Shown one piece after another: positions 4,574 to 10,984 of a stretch of DNA of 12,182 nt. Position numbers and translations under genes: made by a program. The DNA is taken from assembly GCA_030917725.1 (NCBI GenBank), contig JAUPUE010000061.1, positions 1 to 12,182 of the forward strand. Reading direction: 5' to 3'. Below the pieces are notes generated by a model, which had not been told where the DNA came from, searched no databases, and worked only from the letters and a program-made list of their open reading frames with translations. The first letter of the stretch is position 1. The number at the start of each line of letters is the position of its first letter. The DNA comes from Patescibacteria group bacterium. GTDB taxonomy: Bacteria > Patescibacteriota > Minisyncoccia > Phycocordibacterales > EsbW-18.

Positions 4574-7500
4574 ATGACGGAGGAGAACACCCCAGAGAAA
4601 AGCCCGATAGCTCAAAAAGAGGAAGAAACGCTGGCGTTTTGGGAATCTGAGCAAATCTTCAAAAAGACCCTCGAAAAAGAGTCTCCCGAGGGCGAGTTTG
4701 TGTTCTACGAAGGCCCGCCAACAGCCAACGGCCGTCCTGGTATCCACCATCTCATCTCACGTTCGTTCAAGGACGTGATTCCGCGCTACAAGACGATGCG
4801 CGGATTTCATGTGCGTCGAAAAGCAGGATGGGACACGCACGGTTTGCCGGTAGAACTCGAAGTTGAGAAGCAGCTTGGCTTTACGAACAAAAAAGAGATC
4901 GAAGAGTACGGCATAGCTGCGTTCAACGACAAGTGTAAAGAGAGCGTCTGGAAATACGTCGACGAATGGAAGCGCTTCACGAATCGCATCGGCTACTGGG
5001 TTGATCTTGATGATGCATACATCACGTACTACCCACAGTTCATCGAATCGGTGTGGAATGTCGTTAAGACAATCAGCGACCGTAAACTTCTCTACCGCGA
5101 CTACAAAGTCCTTCCATGGTGTTCACGCTGTGGAACGGCGCTTTCGAGTCATGAGGTCGCACAGGGTTACACTGATGTCAAAGATTTGTCAGTCTACGTG
5201 AAGTTCAAAGTGAAGGGAGAAGAGAACACGTATCTCTTGGCATGGACGACGACACCGTGGACGCTTCCAGGCAACGTCGCTCTTGCGGTTGGGGAAGATG
5301 TCGAATACGTATACGTTTCAAAAGAAGGAGAAACTCTTATTCTCGCCAAAGAACGGATGTCGGTTCTTGGTGAAGGATATGAAGTGGCGAAAGAAGTGAA
5401 GGGAAAAGACCTTCTTGGATTTGAATACGAACCGCTCTATCCATATCTTTCTGAATTGGTTTCTGATGAGCAAAAAGAAAATCTCAAGAATGCATTCAAG
5501 GTTTATCCTGCAGATTTCGTAACAACGACTGACGGAACCGGCATTGTGCACACTGCGGTGATGTACGGACAAGAAGACTTTGAGCTTGGTACAAAGGTCG
5601 GTCTTCCAAAACATCATCTTGTTGATGAGACGGGGCATTTCATCAAAGGGATGGGCGATCTCTCGGGTTTGCCGGTAAAGGACCGCGAAGACAACGGTCT
5701 CGCGACTGCAATTCACATCCTCAAATATCTTCAGGAGAAGGGGAACTTTTTCCACAAAGAACAGCACGAGCACACGTATCCATACTGTTGGCGCTGTAAG
5801 ACGCCGCTTATTTATTACGCACGTGACTCGTGGTACGTCCGTATGTCCGAGCTTCGCAATGATCTCGTCAAAGAGAATGAGAAGATTAATTGGGTTCCTG
5901 AACACATCAAAGAAGGTCGCTTTGGCGAATGGCTCCGCGAGATTAAAGACTGGGCGATTAGTCGTGACCGCTATTGGGGTACACCATTGCCAATTTGGGA
6001 ATGTCTCGAATGCGAGCATCGTGAGGTCGTTGGTTCTATCGAACAGCTTCTCGACCGCCAAAAGAAATCAGGCAATCGCTACATCGTGATGCGTCATGGC
6101 GAATCGATTTCGAATGAGAAGAATGTGATGAGTACCGAGCCGGGTGATGCCGAAGACAAGCTCACTGACAAAGGCAGGCAAGAGGCTGCAGAAGCCGGCA
6201 AAAAGCTCGCAGGCGAGAAGATCGATATGATCGTTTCATCGAACTTTACGCGCACCAAAGAGACAACCGATATCGTCGCCCACGAGCTCGGCATCACGGA
6301 TGTCATCGTTGATGAAGCACTCCACGAGATTAATCTCGGTGTCTATGACGGCAAGACGGTATATGAAGCGGGTCTATTCTTCCTCGGTGATGGATGGTAC
6401 GACAAACGACCCGAAGGAGGGGAGAGCCATGCAGATGTTCGTTTGCGCGTCGCGAAGTTCATCTTTGATCTTGATAAGCAGTACCAGAACAAGACAATCC
6501 TCATCGTTACGCACGGAGCTCCGGGCCAGATGCTCTCTGCTGTTGCCGCACATGCAACCCAAGAGACGCTCGGCGAGCACCTCAAACTCTTTAAGAACAC
6601 CACTGAATATCACGAATTGAAGTTCACGCCGTATCCTCACGATACAAACTTCGATCTCGACCTTCACAAGCCATTCATCGATGATGTTGTACTGGATTGT
6701 CCAAAGTGCCACAACGACATGCGCCGCACGCCCGAAGTGATGGACGTCTGGTTCGACTCGGGTTCGATGCCGTTTGCACAAGATCACTATCCTTTTGAAA
6801 ATGAGAAATGGATTGAAGGCGCCGGCTATCCCGCTGACTACATCTCCGAAGCAATCGACCAGACACGTGGATGGTTTTACACGCTCCACGCTGTGGGTGT
6901 GCTCATGGGTCGTGGACACGCATACAAAAATGTCATTTGTCTCGGGCACATCCTCGATGCCAAGGGTAAGAAGATGAGCAAATCGATTGGCAACGTCATC
7001 AATCCGTGGGAGATGATGGACAAATATGGTGTCGACGTGCTCCGTTTCTGGATGTTCTCGGTCAATCAGCCAGGAGATTCAAAGAACTTCGATGAGAAGA
7101 CTGTTGTTGAGGTAAACAACAAGGTGTTTGCGCTTCTTCGCAACATGGTGAAGTTCTTTCGTCTCTACGAGACGGAAGGCAACAAGGCGACAAGGCAACA
7201 ATTGGGAGAGTCGAAGAACGTTCTGGATGTTTGGATTCTTGCCCTTCTCAATAAACTTATTGCCGACGTGACTGGTGGACTTGATGCGTACGATACATTT
7301 GGACCGACGCGTGCTATTCGCGATTTCATGAATGATTTTTCAACGTGGTATGTCCGTCGCTCGCGTGACCGTTTCAAGGGAGATGATACTGAGGACGCCG
7401 CATATGCTCTCGCGACACTTCGACATGTCACTATTGAAGTTGCCAAGGTGATGGCTCCATTCACACCGTTCTTCGCCGAAGAAGTGTACAAAGATATGGG

Positions 7501-8035
7501 TGGAGAAAAAGAGAGCGTGCATCTTGAAGAATTTCCGAGGATACAAGGATACGAGGATACAATTTTGAAAGACATGGAGATTGTTCGTAGTACCGTGTCG
7601 CTTGCGCTTGAAGCCCGCATGAAAGCAGGTGTAAAGATCCGTCAGCCGCTCGCGTCGTTGAAGATACGAGGAAACAAGGATACAAGGATACAAAAGAATC
7701 CGGAACTGATTGCACTCATCAAAGATGAGTTGAATGTTAAAGAGGTTGTATTTGACGAAAGTGCTGGCTGGGAAGTTGAGCTTGATACCAACATCACTCC
7801 TGAACTCAAACGTGAAGGTGATATCCGTGAGCTCTCACGCGCTATCCAAGATTTCCGTAAGACATCAGGTCTCACCCCATCTGACAAAATCGCACTCGTG
7901 GTTACGACCGACGCAGAAGGGAAGGCACTCATCGAAGCGGCTCGTGAAGAACTTATGAAAGCAACGGGACTGACATCGATTGATGTTGTTGAAGGAGGAG
8001 TAGGTTTTGTCTTCTCTCTACAAGCTACAAGCTAA
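4574..8035 (+). CDS. ileS: Isoleucine--tRNA ligase with an inserted histidine-phosphatase domain
   Basis: A 1153-residue class I synthetase that charges tRNA-Ile in the cytoplasm. The HIGH motif has the form GIHH (56-59), as in some IleRS clades. The CP1 editing domain spans about 200-400, with the TTTPWTLPG block (225-233) and the conserved GTGIVH...ED region (321-335, ending in Asp335). KMSKS is intact (800-804), followed by the anticodon-binding helical domain and a C-terminal extension (about 1010-1153). Four CxxC pairs are seen: 183/186, 405/408, 477/480 and 709/712. Between the last two pairs lies an extra domain of about 185 residues (501-685) of the histidine-phosphatase superfamily. 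The canonical core continues on both sides of it (WGTPLPIWEC before, MDVWFDSG after), so this is a true in-frame insertion and accounts for the protein being longer than usual. Octamer repeats encode residues 989-996 and about 1030-1040, and a heptamer repeat encodes the C-terminus. recO follows after 18 nt. Confidence 0.96.
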   Translation: MTEENTPEKSPIAQKEEETLAFWESEQIFKKTLEKESPEGEFVFYEGPPTANGRPGIHHLISRSFKDVIPRYKTMRGFHVRRKAGWDTHGLPVELEVEKQLGFTNKKEIEEYGIAAFNDKCKESVWKYVDEWKRFTNRIGYWVDLDDAYITYYPQFIESVWNVVKTISDRKLLYRDYKVLPWCSRCGTALSSHEVAQGYTDVKDLSVYVKFKVKGEENTYLLAWTTTPWTLPGNVALAVGEDVEYVYVSKEGETLILAKERMSVLGEGYEVAKEVKGKDLLGFEYEPLYPYLSELVSDEQKENLKNAFKVYPADFVTTTDGTGIVHTAVMYGQEDFELGTKVGLPKHHLVDETGHFIKGMGDLSGLPVKDREDNGLATAIHILKYLQEKGNFFHKEQHEHTYPYCWRCKTPLIYYARDSWYVRMSELRNDLVKENEKINWVPEHIKEGRFGEWLREIKDWAISRDRYWGTPLPIWECLECEHREVVGSIEQLLDRQKKSGNRYIVMRHGESISNEKNVMSTEPGDAEDKLTDKGRQEAAEAGKKLAGEKIDMIVSSNFTRTKETTDIVAHELGITDVIVDEALHEINLGVYDGKTVYEAGLFFLGDGWYDKRPEGGESHADVRLRVAKFIFDLDKQYQNKTILIVTHGAPGQMLSAVAAHATQETLGEHLKLFKNTTEYHELKFTPYPHDTNFDLDLHKPFIDDVVLDCPKCHNDMRRTPEVMDVWFDSGSMPFAQDHYPFENEKWIEGAGYPADYISEAIDQTRGWFYTLHAVGVLMGRGHAYKNVICLGHILDAKGKKMSKSIGNVINPWEMMDKYGVDVLRFWMFSVNQPGDSKNFDEKTVVEVNNKVFALLRNMVKFFRLYETEGNKATRQQLGESKNVLDVWILALLNKLIADVTGGLDAYDTFGPTRAIRDFMNDFSTWYVRRSRDRFKGDDTEDAAYALATLRHVTIEVAKVMAPFTPFFAEEVYKDMGGEKESVHLEEFPRIQGYEDTILKDMEIVRSTVSLALEARMKAGVKIRQPLASLKIRGNKDTRIQKNPELIALIKDELNVKEVVFDESAGWEVELDTNITPELKREGDIRELSRAIQDFRKTSGLTPSDKIALVVTTDAEGKALIEAAREELMKATGLTSIDVVEGGVGFVFSLQATS
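6074..6640 (+). other. Histidine-phosphatase (PGAM-like) domain inserted in IleS
   Basis: This in-frame domain covers IleS residues about 501-689. It opens with the branch-1 signature MRHGES (506-511), with nucleophile His508 and Arg507, followed by Asn514. A second arginine, Arg560, lies in the context SSNFTRTKET. A candidate proton-donor acid, Glu585, lies in EINLGVYDG, and the second catalytic histidine, His647, is in VTHGAP (645-650). All the usual catalytic elements are thus present, and the enzyme is predicted active on a phosphoester or phosphoanhydride. Its substrate cannot be read from the sequence. The codon style matches the rest of ileS, so the insertion does not look recent. Confidence 0.9.
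7537..7560 (+). repeat. Three tandem octamers (RAGGATAC) inside ileS
   Basis: Units GAGGATAC (7537-7544), AAGGATAC (7545-7552) and GAGGATAC (7553-7560) are identical except for the first base. At 24 bp the array keeps the reading frame and encodes residues about 989-996 (RIQGYEDT). The same unit recurs about 100 bp downstream. Confidence 0.9.
7660..7691 (+). repeat. Four tandem octamers of the same family inside ileS
   Basis: Units GAAGATAC (7660-7667), GAGGAAAC (7668-7675), AAGGATAC (7676-7683) and AAGGATAC (7684-7691): the left two are diverged and the right two identical. They are read in a different codon phase across the units, giving KIRGNKDTRIQ in IleS. This repeats the RIQ and KDT/EDT peptide pieces of the first array. 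Confidence 0.9.
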
Positions 8036-8045
8036 TCGCTACAAG
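8018..8045 (+). repeat. Heptamer repeat (CTACAAG) spanning the ileS stop codon
   Basis: Units CTACAAG (8018-8024), CTACAAG (8025-8031), CTAATCG (8032-8038, diverged) and CTACAAG (8039-8045) follow each other with a strict 7-bp period. The ileS stop TAA (8033-8035) lies in the diverged unit, so the last residues of IleS are repeat-encoded. The array also fills nearly the whole ileS-recO spacer. Confidence 0.85.
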
Positions 8046-8053
8046 CTCTCAGG

Positions 8054-8647
8054 ATGTACACCAAACATCACACCCGCGGAATCGTGCTTGGAAAGCATGA
8101 CAACGGCGAGGCGGATCGCACCTACGCGCTTCTCACTCCTGATCTGGGAAAGGTGTATGCGCAGGCGCACGGCATTCGCAACGGACATGGGCGCAACAAA
8201 GGCGCGCTCCAGACGCTCTCAATCGCGTCGGTCTCTTTGGTGCGCGGCAAATCTGGATGGAAAATCACCAACGCATCGTCTGAGCATTCTTTTTATACAA
8301 AACTCGCAAGTGATACGGCCAAGCTCGCCGTCTTGGTTCGCGTGTTCAAGCTCGTGCGCCGTATGCTCGCTGGTGAGGGAAGTGCGCACGGGGTATTCGC
8401 AGCTGTTGAATCATTCGCTGATGTGCTCTGTACTTCTGAACTTCTCTTCAAGGATGTGCGAACGCTTGAACTTCTCACAGTCGTCCGTATTCTCCACATG
8501 CTCGGGTATGTAAAAGACGATGAACGACTCAATGTGTTCTTCAAGGATGCTTCCGATGTCTCGCTCGATATTCGTACGTCCTTTGCTCCCCACGAGCACC
8601 TCGCGCTCGCTGTCGTGAACGAAGCGCTCTCGGCGAGCCAGCTCTGA
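8054..8647 (+). CDS. recO: DNA repair protein RecO (short form)
   Basis: RecO binds single-stranded DNA and, with RecR, loads RecA at gaps and anneals strands during recombinational repair. The first 75 residues match the RecO OB-fold pattern: an RGIVL strand (8-12), the conserved GEADR turn (18-22), a LLTPDLGK stretch (26-33) and an AHGIR segment (38-42). The remainder is helical. At 197 residues it is shorter than the roughly 240 of E. coli RecO. It has only one cysteine (Cys126), so the zinc-binding cysteine cluster of many RecO proteins is absent. The gene begins 18 nt after ileS, next to the heptamer repeat, with no spaced Shine-Dalgarno site (AGG abuts the ATG), so it is probably expressed with ileS. 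The family call rests mainly on the N-terminus. Confidence 0.85.
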   Translation: MYTKHHTRGIVLGKHDNGEADRTYALLTPDLGKVYAQAHGIRNGHGRNKGALQTLSIASVSLVRGKSGWKITNASSEHSFYTKLASDTAKLAVLVRVFKLVRRMLAGEGSAHGVFAAVESFADVLCTSELLFKDVRTLELLTVVRILHMLGYVKDDERLNVFFKDASDVSLDIRTSFAPHEHLALAVVNEALSASQL

Positions 8648-8656
8648 GTTAAGACT

Positions 8657-8730
8657 TCAGGAAGTCAGGATGTCATTTAGGAATTCTCGATTGACTTCCT
8701 GATCGCCTGACATCCTTTCTTTCAGGCGAT
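8657..8730. repeat. Inverted octamer-like repeats and nested hairpins between recO and mutY
   Basis: Three alternative stems are visible. TCAGGAAGTCA (8657-8667) pairs over 11 bp with 8692-8702. AGGATGTCA (8667-8675) pairs over 9 bp with 8708-8716. ATCGCCTGA (8702-8710) pairs over 9 bp with 8722-8730. Each arm is built from 8-bp-spaced units (AGGAAGTC, AGGATGTC on plus; AGGATGTC, AGGCGATC, AGGAAGTC on minus). The region separates convergent genes, so a bidirectional terminator role is plausible, although T-tracts are poor (TTTCTTTC on plus). The last stem reaches into the mutY stop region. Confidence 0.7.
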
Positions 8731-9534
8731 ATGTACCGAACTTTTGTTCTGCTTCACAAAGCCGTCTTTTTTGAGCTCTGCAACAACTGATACCACGTCG
8801 GTTTCTTTCCTGTGAATCGCTGTTGCGATGTTTTTAACAGAGATTTTCTTCTTCTGAGTAATCATGTGGAGCACGAGTGCGCGGAGTTCTCGGTGCGAGC
8901 CTTTGAACTTTGATTGTTTTGAATACGAGGCGCTTTTGCGTGATGCGTTGCCAATTGTCTTTTTGAGGTAGGTTCCATAGTCCATGAGGGCGTAGTACCA
9001 CTCGCGAGGGTTTTTTGTATCAAGCGTCTTTTCAATAAAAGGGAGAAGCTTTGTGTCATCAACCTTTTTCGCTTTTGGAAAGAAATGGTGGATATAGACG
9101 CCGCGGATATTTGTCTCGATGAACGTGTCCGGTTCATTCCAAGCGAACGCCCGAACTGCGTGTGCGGTATAGGGACCAATACCAGGCAGCTTGAGGAGGG
9201 AAGTGTAGTCTCGGGGAACCTTGCCGTTGTGCTCTTTCATCACAGCTTCAGCGGCCCGCTTGAGGCCCAACGCTCTGCGGTTGTACCCAAGACCTTTCCA
9301 TTCAACAAGGACGGATTGAAGTGAGGCACTCGCCAGCGCTTTGAACGAAGGGAATTTTTTGAGAAATGATTGATATTTTGGGAGCACTCGATCGACCTGC
9401 GTCTGTTGAAGCATTACTTCAGAGACAAGAATACGATACGGGTCGCGTGTTTGCCTCCATGGAAGGGAATGTCGTCCATTTTTTCGATAGTGAGACCAGA
9501 TGGCCTTTTTGAATTCGGGAACGGATATTCTCAT
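8722..9534 (-). CDS. mutY: MutY-like adenine DNA glycosylase lacking the iron-sulfur cluster
   Basis: An HhH-GPD glycosylase of 270 residues, expected to remove adenine mispaired with 8-oxoguanine. The catalytic-acid block SEVMLQQTQV (38-47, Glu39) is typical of MutY. The helix-hairpin-helix is LPGIGPYTA (116-124). Where MutY usually has Asp in the D-G-N-V block, this protein has Glu140 in ETNIR. The four-cysteine cluster that normally follows is missing, and there is no cysteine anywhere in the chain. After the glycosylase core the C-terminus (about 210-270) is a short winged-helix-like segment opened by FKGSHRELR, not the Nudix-like 8-oxoG recognition domain, which accounts for the short length. 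Its ATG overlaps the stop of the cupredoxin gene as ATGA, so it is translationally coupled to the copper operon. MutY is the best call; another HhH-GPD specificity is possible. Confidence 0.82.
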   Translation of the reverse strand: MRISVPEFKKAIWSHYRKNGRHSLPWRQTRDPYRILVSEVMLQQTQVDRVLPKYQSFLKKFPSFKALASASLQSVLVEWKGLGYNRRALGLKRAAEAVMKEHNGKVPRDYTSLLKLPGIGPYTAHAVRAFAWNEPDTFIETNIRGVYIHHFFPKAKKVDDTKLLPFIEKTLDTKNPREWYYALMDYGTYLKKTIGNASRKSASYSKQSKFKGSHRELRALVLHMITQKKKISVKNIATAIHRKETDVVSVVAELKKDGFVKQNKSSVHIA

Positions 9535-9947
9535 TGTGCTGCCGGTGTTGTGGTTGCCGCTTCGAACTGGATGGTGAAGCTGTACATACCCATTGAGCAG
9601 AGACCTTGAAGCGTTGTTCCGGCTTCTTGGGCGGGTATGTTGATCTCTGTTGTTCCCGACGGTGGGAGTATGGTGCGATAACCGATGCTCGGGATCGTGA
9701 GGGATGCCGAACAGTCGAATGTAGCGCTTGTTGCGACCTTGAGTTTCGTAGGGATGCCTGCTTGAGCAATATTCACACGTGGCGAGTATCCACCCTTTGC
9801 GCTTATATCGATGTATTGGATACCGTTTTCGATGGATACATTGGCACCATCAATGGGAGCGTCGGTCGGCGCTTCCTGATTTCGGGCATAAAGTGCGATG
9901 CCGATGAACCCAACAGCGATAACGAACGATGTGATGAGGAGTTTCAT
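9531..9947 (-). CDS. Membrane-anchored cupredoxin-like copper-binding protein
   Basis: A 138-residue protein with one N-terminal hydrophobic helix (about 3-20, no clear cleavage or lipobox), a short acidic linker (24-40) and one beta-rich domain (about 43-130). The domain follows the cupredoxin_1 layout: a GYSPR strand (53-57), a mid-domain Cys79 before an IPSIGY loop, an ILPPSGTTEI strand and the C-terminal ligand loop LCSMGMYSF (116-124) with Cys117, Met119 and Met121. No histidine is present in the chain, so this is not a classical His2-Cys-Met blue-copper site; Cys/Met ligands would favour Cu(I). The C-terminus is a low-complexity Ala/Thr tail. Lying between the HMA-membrane fusion and mutY, it probably traps or passes copper outside the membrane. 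No Shine-Dalgarno site is visible; 8 nt separate it from the gene upstream. Confidence 0.8.
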   Translation of the reverse strand: MKLLITSFVIAVGFIGIALYARNQEAPTDAPIDGANVSIENGIQYIDISAKGGYSPRVNIAQAGIPTKLKVATSATFDCSASLTIPSIGYRTILPPSGTTEINIPAQEAGTTLQGLCSMGMYSFTIQFEAATTTPAAQ

Positions 9948-9955
9948 ATGATTTG

Positions 9956-10981
9956 TTAGAGATTGAAGAAGGGAGGTATGACGCCTGCAGCGACAAGGCT
10001 CGTGATGAGATTGAGGATACCAAAGAATATCACGACAAGACCCGCTGTTTTGAAGAATACGCCAGACTGGGCCTTTTTGTGAATACCAAGCGAGCTAAAG
10101 CTCAGGAGTGCGAGCACAGGGAGTGTTCCGAGCGCGAAGACGAACATCGTCATTGCACCTGACCAAAAGGTGCCCGTTGTGAGCGCGTAGATCTGCATTG
10201 ATTGGGTGAACCCACAAGGAAGAAAGAATGTAGCCACACCAATGATGAGCGGAGTAAGCACGTGATTCATATTCTTGAGCCCGTGAATATGTTTACCAAC
10301 GAAGCTTGGAAGCGTTGGTTGGAGTTTTTTGAACCATGGGAATACATCGAGTAGGTTGATGCCGAGGATGAGTAGAACGACTGCGACAATGAGACCAACA
10401 ATGAATGTACCGGCTGCTCCGAGCTGAAATGCAGATCCAAGCGCCCCAATTACTCCACCCAAGATAAAGAATGAGACAAGTCGGCCTACATGGAAGAGGA
10501 TTTGTGGCCGAATGCTGTCACCCTCTTTTGCGAAGTTCGCCGACATCGAAAGCACGAGTCCACCGACCACAGCCATACATGTCGAGATTGAAGCAATGAG
10601 ACCGACGAGGAACGTGGTTCCGTAACTCACTTCGGATGCATTGATGAGATTCACGATGCCGAGCTTTTGAAGAATGATGAAGAATGCGATGAATGCGAGT
10701 GCTACGGGGAGTGCGATGCGGAAGTCGGCCCAACCTGCATTATGTTTCTGTTGTTCAACGGTGAGTGTATAGCCGTGTGGTGCGATTTTTTCACTCAGAT
10801 CGTGAGCTATGTGCTCGACGGACTTATCACCAAAGTCTCCGGTGACTTCGACGCTGTGATGAGCAAGCGATGCTTTTACTTGTGAGACCCCCGGCAATTC
10901 ACCGAGCTCGCTTTCGGTGAGCACAACACATGATGCGCAGTGCATACCGTTAACATGGAAGGTATATGTTTTGTTGTTCAT
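9956..10981 (-). CDS. HMA-domain fusion to a DsbD/TauE-like (UreH-type) membrane protein
   Basis: Residues 5-74 form a heavy-metal-associated domain with the intact Cu(I) motif GMHCASC (12-18; Cys15, Cys18), in the cytoplasm if it resembles CopZ. Residues about 87-332 contain roughly seven transmembrane helices of the DsbD_2/sulfite-exporter-like family. Single cysteines sit in the first and second halves (STC, Cys135; LPCGF, Cys256), the places where DsbD-like proteins carry their redox pair. Such fusions usually sit beside copper ATPases, and copper transfer or thiol reduction across the membrane is the likely role; the exact activity is not settled by sequence. The gene starts 3 nt after copA and stops 8 nt before the cupredoxin gene, so all belong to one operon. 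Confidence 0.85.
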   Translation of the reverse strand: MNNKTYTFHVNGMHCASCVVLTESELGELPGVSQVKASLAHHSVEVTGDFGDKSVEHIAHDLSEKIAPHGYTLTVEQQKHNAGWADFRIALPVALAFIAFFIILQKLGIVNLINASEVSYGTTFLVGLIASISTCMAVVGGLVLSMSANFAKEGDSIRPQILFHVGRLVSFFILGGVIGALGSAFQLGAAGTFIVGLIVAVVLLILGINLLDVFPWFKKLQPTLPSFVGKHIHGLKNMNHVLTPLIIGVATFFLPCGFTQSMQIYALTTGTFWSGAMTMFVFALGTLPVLALLSFSSLGIHKKAQSGVFFKTAGLVVIFFGILNLITSLVAAGVIPPFFNL

Positions 10982-10984
10982 AAA

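Noticed and set aside
4563..4577. Four-codon mini-frame (MTKS) whose stop overlaps the ileS ATG as ATGA, a possible leader peptide
   Set aside because: Its ATG lies inside the predicted -10 element, upstream of the expected transcription start, and it has no ribosome site; most likely chance.
5318..6061. Long minus-strand open frame (247 codons) opposite ileS
   Set aside because: It lies wholly inside the confident ileS reading frame, shows no recognisable domain and is explained by antisense of its codons. No promoter or ribosome site was seen.
6060..6650. The phosphatase segment as a frameshifted separate gene or assembly chimera
   Set aside because: The frame is continuous without stops, IleRS sequence resumes in phase on both sides, there is no internal start with a ribosome site, and base composition matches the flanks.
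6374..6949. Minus-strand open frame (191 codons) opposite the phosphatase insert and beyond
   Set aside because: Antisense shadow of ileS; no motif, and it crosses the domain boundary of the sense protein without any matching architecture.
7537..8045. Short repeats considered as a CRISPR array
   Set aside because: Units are 7-8 bp and directly adjacent with no unique spacers, and no cas genes are present.
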